NCBI GenBank assembly: GCA_903930095.1
Contig: CAIYXE010000619.1
Location: 1-13,678, forward strand
Direction: 5' to 3'
DNA from: an uncultured Hyphomicrobiales bacterium
Lineage (GTDB): Bacteria; Pseudomonadota; Alphaproteobacteria; Rhizobiales; Aestuariivirgaceae
Length of the DNA stretch: 13,678 bases
The position numbers were made by a program, and so were the translations under genes. Below the pieces are notes generated by a model that was given only the letters and a program-made list of their open reading frames with translations, was not told the origin of the DNA and searched no databases. Shown one piece after another: positions 7,179-13,678 of the stretch. Every line of letters begins with the position of its first letter. Position 1 is the stretch's first letter.

Positions 7179-7685
7179 ATGGCACGCACAGGCTTCTACC
7201 CGGGCTCTTTCGACCCCGTAACCTATGGCCATCTCGACATCATTGCGCGGGCCACGCGCCTTGTTGACAAGTTGGTGCTGGGGGTTGGCGTCCACCACGG
7301 CAAGCAGTCCCTGCTGCCAGCCAAAACGCGGATCGCGCTGCTGGAAAGGGTCACCCGCCCGATCGCCGAGCACACCGGCGTCAAGATCCTGGTCGCAACC
7401 TTCGACGGTCTCGCCGTTGATGCCGCGCGCCGGCATCATGCGGGGATCATGATCCGTGGCCTCAGGGATTCGACCGATTTCGACTATGAAGTCCAGATGG
7501 GACAGATGAACGGCGCCATGGCGCCCGACATCGAGACGGTGTTCCTCGCCGCTTCGCCCGCCACCCGCATGATTGCCTCATCGCTGGTCAAGCAGATTGC
7601 GAGAATGGGGGGCGACATCTCGCTGTTCATCCCCCGGGAGGCGCAGGAGGTGATGGCGGCGGCGCTGGCCAAGCCATCGCATTGA
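7179..7685 (+). CDS. coaD: Phosphopantetheine adenylyltransferase (PPAT)
   Basis: A 168-residue cytoplasmic enzyme of coenzyme A synthesis that transfers AMP from ATP to 4'-phosphopantetheine, giving dephospho-CoA. Nucleotidyltransferase signatures are present: GFYPGSFDPVTYGHLD with the (T/H)xGH motif (H18), IMIRGLRDSTDFDYEVQM for substrate binding, and the C-terminal IASSLVKQIARMGGD, equivalent to the ISSTLVKE signature. Length is standard (about 160-170). The start is the ATG at 7179, with GAGGGG (7164-7169) 9 bases before it; an upstream in-frame ATG at 7110 would add 23 residues with no family counterpart. It lies between gyrA (75 bases upstream) and a cyclophilin gene (52 bases downstream) on the same strand, the usual rhizobial order. 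Confidence 0.96.
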   Translation: MARTGFYPGSFDPVTYGHLDIIARATRLVDKLVLGVGVHHGKQSLLPAKTRIALLERVTRPIAEHTGVKILVATFDGLAVDAARRHHAGIMIRGLRDSTDFDYEVQMGQMNGAMAPDIETVFLAASPATRMIASSLVKQIARMGGDISLFIPREAQEVMAAALAKPSH

Positions 7686-7737
7686 CTTTTTCTTGCGGTG
7701 CGGTCAGGAACGGCACCGAAAACCAATGGGAGACGAC

Positions 7738-8250
7738 ATGATCAAAAAACTGGCTCTGGCTGCACTGGCGGCTGGCCTTTTCGCAAGCCCCGCACTCGCC
7801 GCCGAAAAAATCACGGTGGAAACCAGCAAGGGCTGCTCATTCACCATTTCGCTGCGGCCGGACCTGGCGCCCAAGCATGTGGCGCAGATCACCAAGCTGG
7901 CCAGTTCCGGCTTCTATGACGGGATCGTCTTCCACCGCGTGATCGATGGCTTCATGGCACAGACGGGCGATCCGACGGGTACCGGCATGGGCAGTTCGCA
8001 GGAGCCCGACATTCCGGCCGAATTCACGCCGGAACCGTTCAAGCGGGGCACGGTCGGCATGGCCCGCTCGCAGAACCCTGATTCCGGCAACAGCCAGTTC
8101 TTCGTGATGTTCGCCGATGGCGACTTCCTCAATGGCCAGTACACGGTATGGGGCCAGGTCGATGAGCAGGGCATGGCCTGCGTCGACCAGATCGCCAAGG
8201 GGGAACCTCCTGCAACCCCGGACAAGATGACGAAGGTGACGGTGCAATAA
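7738..8250 (+). CDS. ppiA: Periplasmic peptidyl-prolyl cis-trans isomerase (cyclophilin)
   Basis: A 170-residue cyclophilin-type PPIase that speeds cis-trans isomerisation of proline bonds during folding. Residues 1-21 form a signal peptide (MIKK, a hydrophobic core and an ALA-A cleavage site after A21), so the mature protein should be periplasmic. Catalytic-core motifs are FHRVIDGFMAQTGDPTGTG (65-83, with the family Arg, Phe, Met and Gln) and SGNSQFF (116-122). Two cysteines, C33 and C148, remain in the mature part and could form a disulfide. The start is ATG 7738 with GGGAG 5 bases before it; an ATG at 7726 would add only MGDD. The TAA stop overlaps the start of the next cyclophilin (TAATG), implying translational coupling. 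Confidence 0.94.
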   Translation: MIKKLALAALAAGLFASPALAAEKITVETSKGCSFTISLRPDLAPKHVAQITKLASSGFYDGIVFHRVIDGFMAQTGDPTGTGMGSSQEPDIPAEFTPEPFKRGTVGMARSQNPDSGNSQFFVMFADGDFLNGQYTVWGQVDEQGMACVDQIAKGEPPATPDKMTKVTVQ

Positions 8251-8771
8251 TGGCTGATCTCGAAAACACCCTCTATCTCGACGTGGCCAACGCCAAGAAT
8301 GAGCCCAAGGGCCGCGTCACCATCACGCTGCGCCCCGATCTGGCGCCGAACCACGTGGCGCGCATCAAGGAGCTTGCCCGTGAGGGGGCTTATGATGGTG
8401 TGGTGTTCCACCGCGTGATCGAGGGCTTCATGGCCCAGGGCGGCGACGTCCAGTACGGCAACACGGCATCCTCCAGCTTCAGCCCCGGCCAGGCCGGCAT
8501 GGGTGGCTCCAAGAAGCCGAACCTGAAGCAGGAATTCTCGACGGAGCCGCATGTGCGTGGCGTCTGCTCCATGGCGCGTTCGCAGAATCCGGATTCGGCC
8601 AATAGCCAGTTCTTCATCTGCTTCGGCGACGCCACTTTCCTTGACCGGCAATACACGGTCTGGGGCAAGGTGACGGATGGCATGGACATCGTGGACGGCA
8701 TCAAGCGCGGGGAACCCGTGCGTGAGCCGGACAGGATTGCCAAGATGCAGGTGGCCGCCGACGCGAAGTAA
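8250..8771 (+). CDS. ppiB: Cytoplasmic peptidyl-prolyl cis-trans isomerase (cyclophilin)
   Basis: A 173-residue cyclophilin without a signal peptide, so cytoplasmic. It has the same core as its neighbour: FHRVIEGFMAQGGDVQYG (53-70), SMARSQNPDSANSQFFICFG (107-126) and QYTVWGKV. Compared with the periplasmic copy it has a longer loop after the catalytic strand (about 71-95, SSSFSPGQAGMGGSKKPN), a usual feature of the cytoplasmic rhizobial type. The two genes are evidently paralogues and share the TAATG junction, so this one is probably read by coupled translation. The gene is followed by about 150 bases containing hairpins and a REP-like repeat before queA. Confidence 0.95.
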   Translation: MADLENTLYLDVANAKNEPKGRVTITLRPDLAPNHVARIKELAREGAYDGVVFHRVIEGFMAQGGDVQYGNTASSSFSPGQAGMGGSKKPNLKQEFSTEPHVRGVCSMARSQNPDSANSQFFICFGDATFLDRQYTVWGKVTDGMDIVDGIKRGEPVREPDRIAKMQVAADAK

Positions 8772-8777
8772 CTGCGA

Positions 8778-8794
8778 GGGGCCGTCATGGCCCC
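8778..8794 (+). terminator. GC-rich hairpin after ppiB
   Basis: GGGGCC (8778-8783), loop GTCAT, GGCCCC (8789-8794) form a perfect 6-base stem 6 bases after the ppiB stop. It could end or stabilise the coaD-ppi transcript, but no T-run follows, so intrinsic termination is uncertain. Confidence 0.35.
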
Positions 8795-8808
8795 ACCCAT
8801 CATGGCAT

Positions 8809-8887
8809 GACCCCGGTGAAGGCCGGGGTCGTGCATTCCGCAACTGTGGCCGCCAAAGCTGGATGCCGGCCTTCGCCGGGATGACGG
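8809..8887. repeat. REP-like inverted repeat pair (two hairpins)
   Basis: Two hairpins lie between ppiB and queA. The first is GACCCCGG (8809-8816) and CCGGGGTC (8823-8830) with a 6-base loop, an 8-base perfect stem. The second is CCGGC-CTTC-GCCGG (8866-8879), inside CTGGATGCCGGCCTTCGCC and followed by GGGATGACGG. The core CCCGG(T/C)GAAGGCCGG occurs in the first on the plus strand and in the second on the minus strand with one difference, so the two form a head-to-head pair about 55 bases apart. The second resembles the dispersed intergenic repeat (TCATCCCGGC...GGATCCAG style) common in proteobacterial genomes. These elements may be mobilised by REP-associated transposases and can stabilise mRNA ends or pause transcription. 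Confidence 0.6.
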
Positions 8888-8920
8888 GCTGAGGCCGTGG
8901 GGCCAGGGAGGCCAACCCAC

Positions 8921-9952
8921 ATGCGCGTTTCCGATTTCGATTTCGACTTGCCCCAGGAGCGTATTGCGCTCCGGCCCGTTTCACCGCGCGACTCCTCCAA
9001 GCTTCTCGTGGTGCGGCAGGAGGCAATGGAAGATCGCATTTTCCGCGAACTCCCCGATCTGCTTCGTGCCGGGGACGTGCTCGTGTTCAACAACACCCGT
9101 GTCATCCCCGCGGCGCTCTCCGGGCATCGTTTCGGGCGCGGCGGCACCACGCCGAAGATTGGCGCACTCCTCCACATGCGTCTCGACGGCCATCGCTGGA
9201 AGGCCTTCGTGAAACCGGCGAAGAAACTGGAGGCCGGTGACCGGCTGCGCTTCGGCACCCTGGATGCGACCGTCGAGGCCAAGGGCGACGCTGGTGAAGT
9301 CACGCTTGCCTTCGACCTCCGTGGACCCGCCCTCGATGAAGCCATCGCCGCCGTGGGCGAGGTGCCGCTTCCGCCCTACATCGCCGGAAAGCGCGGCACG
9401 GACGAGCGGGACAAGGCCGACTACCAGACGGTCTATGCCGAAAAACAAGGCGCTGTCGCCGCGCCCACCGCGGGGCTCCATTTCACACCGGAGCTTATGA
9501 AACGCCTTCAAGATACTGGAATTTCACAGGAATTTGTTACCCTGCATGTGGGCGCCGGAACCTTCCTGCCGGTGAAGGCCGAGGATACGGCGGAGCACAA
9601 GATGCATGCGGAATGGGGTGAGGTCACCGCCGCCACCTGCCAGCGGCTTCAGGCGGCGCGCGCCAAGGGCGGGCGGATCGTGGCGGTGGGGACGACCTCA
9701 CTCCGGCTTCTGGAAGCCTCGGGGCTCGAACCCTTTTCGGGCACAACGGAGATCTTCATCACCCCGGGTTATCGCTTCCGGGCGGTCGACCTGCTCATCA
9801 CCAATTTCCACCTTCCGAAGTCCACCCTGTTCATGCTTGTCTCGGCTTTTTCCGGCCTTGGGACCATGCGGGCGGCCTATGCCCATGCCATCGCCCAGGA
9901 TTATCGCTTCTATTCCTATGGCGACTCCAGCCTGCTATTCCCCGCATCATGA
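8921..9952 (+). CDS. queA: S-adenosylmethionine:tRNA ribosyltransferase-isomerase
   Basis: A 343-residue enzyme of queuosine synthesis. It moves the ribosyl part of S-adenosylmethionine onto preQ1 at the wobble position of GUN-anticodon tRNAs, forming epoxyqueuosine. Conserved blocks are [24 protein letters not shown] (8-31), [16 protein letters not shown] (51-66), [10 protein letters not shown] (180-189), [11 protein letters not shown] (208-218) and [10 protein letters not shown]. Length fits the family (about 340-360). The start is the ATG at 8921, with AGGGAGG (8905-8911) 9 bases before it; an earlier ATG at 8897 would add eight residues and start before the ribosome binding site. The stop overlaps the tgt start by 4 bases (ATGA), so the two queuosine genes are translationally coupled. 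Confidence 0.97.
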   Translation: MRVSDFDFDLPQERIALRPVSPRDSSKLLVVRQEAMEDRIFRELPDLLRAGDVLVFNNTRVIPAALSGHRFGRGGTTPKIGALLHMRLDGHRWKAFVKPAKKLEAGDRLRFGTLDATVEAKGDAGEVTLAFDLRGPALDEAIAAVGEVPLPPYIAGKRGTDERDKADYQTVYAEKQGAVAAPTAGLHFTPELMKRLQDTGISQEFVTLHVGAGTFLPVKAEDTAEHKMHAEWGEVTAATCQRLQAARAKGGRIVAVGTTSLRLLEASGLEPFSGTTEIFITPGYRFRAVDLLITNFHLPKSTLFMLVSAFSGLGTMRAAYAHAIAQDYRFYSYGDSSLLFPAS

Positions 9953-11076
9953 CGACTGAATTCGGCTTTACGCTTCTCGGCACCGACGGCACGGCCCGGC
10001 GGGGGACGGTGCACACGCTCCACGGCGACATACGAACCCCCGCCTTCATGCCGGTGGGCACGGTCGGCACCGTGAAAGGCCTCTATCTGGATCAGGTGGA
10101 AGGAACCGGGGCCGATATCATCCTCGGCAACACCTATCACCTGATGCTCAGGCCCGGGGCGGAGGAGGTGGCAAAGCTCGGCGGCCTCCACTCCTTCATT
10201 GGCTGGAAACGGCCCATCCTGACGGACTCAGGCGGTTTCCAGATCATGTCGCTCTCCAAGATCCGCAAGATCACGGAGCAGGCGGCGATGTTCCAGTCCC
10301 ACATCGACGGCCGGAAATATGAACTCTCGCCCGAGCGCGCGATGGAGATTCAGCGGCTGCTGGGTTCCGACATCCAGATGCAGCTCGACCAGTGCATCGA
10401 ATATCCCCACACGGAGAAGGACGCCGAGAAGGCCATGCAGCTGTCGCTGCGCTGGGCGGAACGCTCAAGGCGCGCCTTCGGAAAGCAGCCGGGGCGGGGC
10501 AATTTCGGCATCGTGCAGGGCGGCATCAACCCGAAGCTCCGCAAGGAGAGCGCGGAGGGGCTGAAATCCATCGGCTTCGAGGGCTATGCCATCGGCGGGC
10601 TTGCGGTGGGCGAGGGGCACGCGCTGATGCTGCAAGCCATCGAGCACACCATCCCGCATCTGCCGGAGGACCGTCCGCGCTACCTCATGGGTGTCGGCAC
10701 ACCCGAGGACATCCTCGAGTCGGTCGCCCGCGGCATCGATATGTTCGACTGCGTCATGCCGACACGCTCCGGCCGCCACGGCCAGGCCTTCACGCGCTTC
10801 GGCAAGATCAACCTCCGCAATGCCAGGCACGCGGCCGACCCGCGCCCGCTGGATGCCGAACACCCGTGCCCGGCGCTGTCACAGTATTCGCGGGCCTATC
10901 TCCACCATCTGGTACGCTCTGGCGAGCTCCTCGGCATGATGCTGCTTTCCTGGGCCAACATCGCGTATTATCAAACTCTGATGCAGGGCATCCGCGCGGC
11001 GATCTCCGAGGGCCGCTTCGAGGCGTTCCGCCTTGCGACGAAGGAACAGTGGAAGCGCGGCGATATCGCGCCTTAA
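9949..11076 (+). CDS. tgt: tRNA-guanine transglycosylase with degenerate zinc site
   Basis: A 375-residue enzyme that swaps guanine for preQ1 at position 34 of tRNA-Asp, -Asn, -His and -Tyr, the step before QueA. The catalytic core is intact: [11 protein letters not shown] (D93), QLDQC (D147), GIVQGG (187-192), AIGGLAVGE (214-222) and the nucleophile region [10 protein letters not shown] (D267). The zinc motif is not. E. coli has ECDCYTC plus a His in IHNLRYY; here the aligned residues are H305, C307, L310 and A336 (EHPCPAL, WANIAYY), so only one ligand is kept and one Cys is a His. Length and the flanking YSRAYLHHL are normal, so this is not a frameshift. It overlaps queA by 4 bases and is followed after 27 bases by the CoxG-like gene. 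Confidence 0.96.
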   Translation: MTTEFGFTLLGTDGTARRGTVHTLHGDIRTPAFMPVGTVGTVKGLYLDQVEGTGADIILGNTYHLMLRPGAEEVAKLGGLHSFIGWKRPILTDSGGFQIMSLSKIRKITEQAAMFQSHIDGRKYELSPERAMEIQRLLGSDIQMQLDQCIEYPHTEKDAEKAMQLSLRWAERSRRAFGKQPGRGNFGIVQGGINPKLRKESAEGLKSIGFEGYAIGGLAVGEGHALMLQAIEHTIPHLPEDRPRYLMGVGTPEDILESVARGIDMFDCVMPTRSGRHGQAFTRFGKINLRNARHAADPRPLDAEHPCPALSQYSRAYLHHLVRSGELLGMMLLSWANIAYYQTLMQGIRAAISEGRFEAFRLATKEQWKRGDIAP

Positions 11077-11103
11077 TCCACCATCGGTTGGGAGGAAGAC
11101 GAC

Positions 11104-11550
11104 ATGAAACTATCGGACGAGGTGATCATTCCGGTGCCGCGCCAGAAAGTCTGGGAGGCGCTGAACGACCCCGAGATACTGCGCCAGGCCATCCCCGGCT
11201 GCGAGGAGATCACCAAGATCTCCGACACCGAGATGGAAGCGAAGGTCACGGTGAAGATGGGGCCCGTGAAGGCGACCTTCAAAGGTGCCGTGACGCTCTC
11301 CGACCTCGATCCGCCCAATGGCTACCGTATTCAGGGATCGGGCAGTTCGATGATGGGCGGCGCCACCGGCGGCGCCAATGTCCGCCTCGAGGAGGTGCCC
11401 GAGGGCACCAAGCTCATCTATGACGTCGATGCCCAGGTCACCGGCAAGATCGCAAGCCTTGCGCAGCGCTTCATCGAGCCCACAGCAAGGCAGCTTTCGG
11501 CGCAGTTCTTCGAAAGTTTTGCCAAGGCAGCGAGCGGCGCGCAGGCCTAG
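11104..11550 (+). CDS. CoxG-like SRPBCC family protein
   Basis: A 148-residue protein of the CoxG (carbon monoxide dehydrogenase subunit G, COG3427) branch of the SRPBCC/START-like ligand-binding fold. Signs are MKLSDEVIIPVPRQKVWEALNDPEILRQAIPGCEEI at the N-terminus, the central VKMGPVKATFKGAVTLSD, and the Gly-rich GSGSSMMGGATGGANVRLEE, ending in a helix (about 115-143). CoxG anchors CO dehydrogenase to the membrane in carboxydotrophs, but many genomes carry lone paralogues of unknown role. Here no CO dehydrogenase gene is near and the C-terminus (AKAASGAQA) has no membrane anchor, so a CODH role is doubtful. The ribosome binding site GGAGGA (11091-11096) is strong, and the gene is 27 bases after tgt, so it probably shares the queA-tgt transcript. 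Confidence 0.88.
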   Translation: MKLSDEVIIPVPRQKVWEALNDPEILRQAIPGCEEITKISDTEMEAKVTVKMGPVKATFKGAVTLSDLDPPNGYRIQGSGSSMMGGATGGANVRLEEVPEGTKLIYDVDAQVTGKIASLAQRFIEPTARQLSAQFFESFAKAASGAQA

Positions 11551-11555
11551 CCTGC
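11541..11555. terminator. Hairpin at the end of the coxG-like gene
   Basis: GCAGGC (11541-11546), CTA, GCCTGC (11550-11555) form a perfect 6-base stem spanning the TAG stop codon, in the 61-base gap between the converging coxG-like and potC genes. No T-run follows, so it is only a possible bidirectional stop. Confidence 0.25.
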
Positions 11556-11611
11556 CGTTGACGTGAAACCAGGCGGCGCCCGCTGGGCAAGGCGATGGCG
11601 GCCTCAACGCC

Positions 11612-12427
11612 TCACTTGCCCGTGCCACCCGTATGCTCGCCCTCGCGCGTGAGGTAGTAGGCGGCGAGAATCGGAATGAAGGTCACGGCGATGATGAAGA
11701 TCGCCACGACGTTGGTAACCGGCCGCTGCCGGGGGCGGATCAGTTCGTTCAGCATCCAGATTGGAAGCGTGGACTGCTGGCCCGCGGTGAAGGTGGTGAC
11801 GATCACCTCGTCGAAGGAGAGGGCGAAGGCCAGCATTCCGCCTGCCAGCAATGCGCTTCCGATCTGTGGCAGTACCACGTAGCGGAAGGTCTGGAAGCCA
11901 TCGGCGCCCAGGTCCATCGAGGCCTCGATCATGCTGCCCGCAGTGCGCCGGAAGCGGGCCAGCGCATTGTTGTAGACGACGACGATGCAGAAGGTCGCAT
12001 GGCCCAGAACGATGGTCCAGGTCGAGAAGGGAATATCCATCACGCTGAAGGCGGAGCGCAGCGAAATGCCGGTGATGATGCCTGGCAATGCGATGGGCAG
12101 GATGAAAAGCAGCGATATGTAGTCCCGCCCGAAGAACTTCGCGCGCGACACGGCAGCGGCGGCGCAGGTACCCAGCACCAGCGCGATGGCTGTTGCGATG
12201 GCCGCCACCTTGAGCGACAGCCAGATCGCATCCCAGATGTCCTGGCGCTCCCAGACCACGGCGAACCACTTGAGCGTAAAGCCCGGCGGCGGGAAGGCGT
12301 AGCTCTTCTCCTCGGTGGTGAAGGCATAGACGAAGATCAGGAGCAGCGGCACGTGCAGGAAAAGGAGCCCGCCCAGTGCCGCGATGCTGAGGGCGAGCGG
12401 GGGCCTGGCGCCGCGTTCAGAGCGCAT
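11612..12427 (-). CDS. potC: Polyamine-type ABC transporter permease, PotC-like
   Basis: A 271-residue inner-membrane permease with about six membrane segments, the length of PotC/PotI. The ATPase-docking EAA loop is at about residues 168-188 ([20 protein letters not shown]). The following segment, [16 protein letters not shown] (201-216), is typical of the PotC group within spermidine/putrescine importers. It would pair with the PotB-like permease encoded just upstream to form the translocation channel. The ATG at 12427 lies inside the end of the potB-like gene (11-base overlap), which implies coupling. This gene is the last of its operon and converges with the coxG-like gene across 61 bases. 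The substrate class (polyamine) follows from family resemblance; related systems carry other cationic or small organic solutes. Confidence 0.9.
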   Translation of the reverse strand: MRSERGARPPLALSIAALGGLLFLHVPLLLIFVYAFTTEEKSYAFPPPGFTLKWFAVVWERQDIWDAIWLSLKVAAIATAIALVLGTCAAAAVSRAKFFGRDYISLLFILPIALPGIITGISLRSAFSVMDIPFSTWTIVLGHATFCIVVVYNNALARFRRTAGSMIEASMDLGADGFQTFRYVVLPQIGSALLAGGMLAFALSFDEVIVTTFTAGQQSTLPIWMLNELIRPRQRPVTNVVAIFIIAVTFIPILAAYYLTREGEHTGGTGK

Positions 12428-13355
12428 CGAAGGCCCCCATCCGCTTGGCGATGGAGAGATAGATCAGCATCACGATGATTGGCACCACGCTGAAGGCGGC
12501 GGCGAGCGGAATGTTCCCGGCTGTGCCCTGCAGCGTGTAGACGGCCTGGCCCAGGAAGAAGCTGGAATTGCCGATAATCTGCGGAATGATGTAGTCGCCA
12601 AGCGTCAGCGAGAAGGTGAAGATCGATCCGGCGATGAGGCCGGGAAGCGCCAGCGGCAGGATCACCGTCCGGAATGTCTGGCCCGGCTCCGCGCCGAGGT
12701 CTGCCGAGGCTTCAAGCAGGTTGCCCGGCACGCGCTCCAGTGCTGCCTGGGTGGGCAGGATCATGAAGGGCAGCCACACGTAGCAGAAGACCAGGAAGGT
12801 GCCGATGTAGCTGAAGGACAGCGACGGCCCACCGATGATGGGAATGGCGAGCAGGCCCTCGAGGGCCCAGGTGAGATGGAGCTCGGTTGCCAGCCAGCTG
12901 ATGATCCCTTCCTTGGCGAGGATCAGCTTCCAGGCATAGACCTTGACGAGATAGCTCGACCACAGCGGCAGCATGATGAGGAGATAGAACAGCGCCTTCC
13001 ATTTGCCCCGCGCATAGCGCGCGGCATAGTAGGAGATCGGGAAGGCGAGGATGGCGCAGCCGATGGTGACGGCCGCCGACATGACGAGCGAGCGGATGAT
13101 GACGTCGAGGTTCGAGAGCCGCAGCAACTCGCCATAGGTCGACAGCGTGAATTCATAGACGATGAAGCCGGAGAATTCATCGATCGAGTAGAAGCTGTGC
13201 ATCAGCAGCGCGATGAGCGCGCCAAGGTAGACGATGCCGAGCCAGAGCAGCGGAGGGATCAGCAGAAGCAGCAACAGGAAGGATGGCCGCCTCAGGAACA
13301 AATCCGACAGCCGGCGCAGGATGCCCCCCTCGAGCGGGATGGCGGCGGTGCTCAC
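12417..13355 (-). CDS. potB: Polyamine-type ABC transporter permease, PotB-like
   Basis: A 312-residue inner-membrane permease with about six membrane segments and a longer N-terminal part, as in PotB/PotH. The EAA loop is at about 214-235 ([20 protein letters not shown]), and [15 protein letters not shown] (248-262) matches the PotB signature SLGDfv.PqllG. The start is a GTG at 13355 with GGAG 8 bases upstream. It overlaps the ATPase gene stop as GTGA (4 bases) and the potC-like start by 11 bases, so the three genes are read as one tightly coupled unit. The substrate-binding protein (PotD/PotF type) is not within the window and is expected upstream of the ATPase gene or elsewhere. Confidence 0.9.
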   Translation of the reverse strand: MSTAAIPLEGGILRRLSDLFLRRPSFLLLLLLIPPLLWLGIVYLGALIALLMHSFYSIDEFSGFIVYEFTLSTYGELLRLSNLDVIIRSLVMSAAVTIGCAILAFPISYYAARYARGKWKALFYLLIMLPLWSSYLVKVYAWKLILAKEGIISWLATELHLTWALEGLLAIPIIGGPSLSFSYIGTFLVFCYVWLPFMILPTQAALERVPGNLLEASADLGAEPGQTFRTVILPLALPGLIAGSIFTFSLTLGDYIIPQIIGNSSFFLGQAVYTLQGTAGNIPLAAAFSVVPIIVMLIYLSIAKRMGAFDAL

Positions 13356-13678
13356 GTCTCACGCTCCATCACATGCACGGCATCGGGCGGCCAGTGCAGG
13401 GTGAGGCGGTCTCCCTCGCGGAACTTGCCCAGCGCCGAGGGCGCCATGACGTTGATGGCCACGCCATCAGGTGTTTCCGTGTTGAGGCGGGTGCCCGCGC
13501 CCTGATAGTGCACGGCCCTGACGGTGACATCTGCCTTGAGGCGCCCTGCCGGTGCCTCTCCCTCCCGAAGAATCGCGATCTTCTCGGGCCTGAGGCTTAT
13601 CCAGTTTTCCGGTCCGCCCGCCGCTTTCGCCTGTGCGGGCGGCAGCACGTTGGAGGAGCCGACGAAATCCGCCACAAA
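13352..13678 (-). CDS. potA: Polyamine-type ABC transporter ATP-binding protein, C-terminal part (TOBE domain), partial
   Basis: The last 109 codons of a gene that continues past the window end; the frame is open to the final base. The visible part begins FVADFVGSSNVLP, matching the VADFIGxxN segment after the ATPase core of PotA-type proteins. It continues with the TOBE_2 domain, including ISLRPEKIAIL and VRAVHYQGAGTRLNTETPDG. This domain regulates or senses substrate in spermidine/putrescine and related importers. Walker motifs lie outside the window. The TGA stop overlaps the GTG start of the potB-like gene. Together with the two permeases it makes a PotABC importer. Gene symbol is by family and context; FbpC-like iron or other TOBE_2 ATPases are less likely given the PotB/PotC partners. 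Confidence 0.85.
   Translation of the reverse strand, partial: FVADFVGSSNVLPPAQAKAAGGPENWISLRPEKIAILREGEAPAGRLKADVTVRAVHYQGAGTRLNTETPDGVAINVMAPSALGKFREGDRLTLHWPPDAVHVMERET

Noticed and set aside
6408..7439. A 343-codon minus-strand frame across the gyrA and coaD ends
   Set aside because: Antisense shadow spanning two conserved genes.
8778..8887. CRISPR array or riboswitch between ppiB and queA
   Set aside because: There are no regularly spaced direct repeats, and the hairpins are simple inverted repeats. No preQ1 riboswitch aptamer is recognisable, and the pattern fits REP-type elements.
7914..9026. A 370-codon minus-strand frame across both cyclophilins and the repeat
   Set aside because: Antisense to two conserved genes and runs through the REP-like repeat; nothing family-like in the product.
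10849..10968. Frameshift or pseudogene as the cause of the missing Tgt zinc ligands
   Set aside because: The frame is continuous to a normal C-terminus and conserved residues on both sides align without gaps, so point substitution is the simpler reading.
10392..11423. A 343-codon plus-strand frame inside tgt and the coxG-like gene
   Set aside because: It is another frame of tgt and crosses the tgt stop and the next ribosome binding site; composition is typical of a shadow frame.
12384..13505. A 373-codon open frame on the plus strand opposite potA/potB
   Set aside because: Shadow of two clear transporter genes; the product is rich in Glu, Asp, Gln and Arg, with no domain or ribosome binding site.

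Overview
The window is GC-rich, densely coding chromosomal DNA from an alphaproteobacterium, most likely of the Hyphomicrobiales (rhizobial) group. The reasons are the gene order ssb, gyrA, coaD, two cyclophilins, queA, tgt, which is typical of that group; an alphaproteobacterial LexA box (GAAC-N7-GAAC) in front of ssb; and GyrA, SSB and cyclophilin sequences of alphaproteobacterial type. No insertion sequence, phage gene, tRNA, rRNA or CRISPR array is visible, and no gap between genes exceeds about 175 bases.

Left part (1-3572). The 3' end of a recQ-like helicase gene is followed by a MATE-family efflux pump. On the minus strand are a CxxCxxxCC zinc/iron-cluster (YkgJ-type) protein and a GcvA-like LysR regulator. 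A 51-residue protein with a strong ribosome binding site is divergent from the regulator, and an LTTR-like operator lies between them. A minus-strand Rid (YjgF/YER057c) family gene follows, ending tail-to-tail with the small gene.

Central part (3573-11550). This is a long plus-strand block of housekeeping genes. ssb has a promoter with an SOS box lying between its -35 and -10 hexamers. Then come gyrA (gyrase subunit A), coaD (coenzyme A synthesis), a periplasmic and a cytoplasmic peptidyl-prolyl isomerase joined by a TAATG overlap, a REP-like cluster of hairpins, and the queuosine genes queA and tgt joined by an ATGA overlap. A CoxG-like SRPBCC protein closes the block. Close spacing suggests that coaD-ppi-ppi and queA-tgt-coxG form transcription units.

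Right part (11612-13678). On the minus strand are two permeases and the 3' end of the ATPase of a polyamine-type (PotABC) ABC importer, with overlapping genes read potA-potB-potC. The substrate-binding protein is not in the window.

No wholly new system was found. The points most worth following up are a tRNA-guanine transglycosylase whose zinc site appears to be lost; a consensus SOS box shared between ssb and a divergent rid gene at a place where uvrA is often found; a Rid protein without the usual catalytic arginine; the 51-residue protein facing the LysR regulator; Gln in place of Ser83 in the quinolone region of GyrA; and the inverted-repeat cluster before queA.
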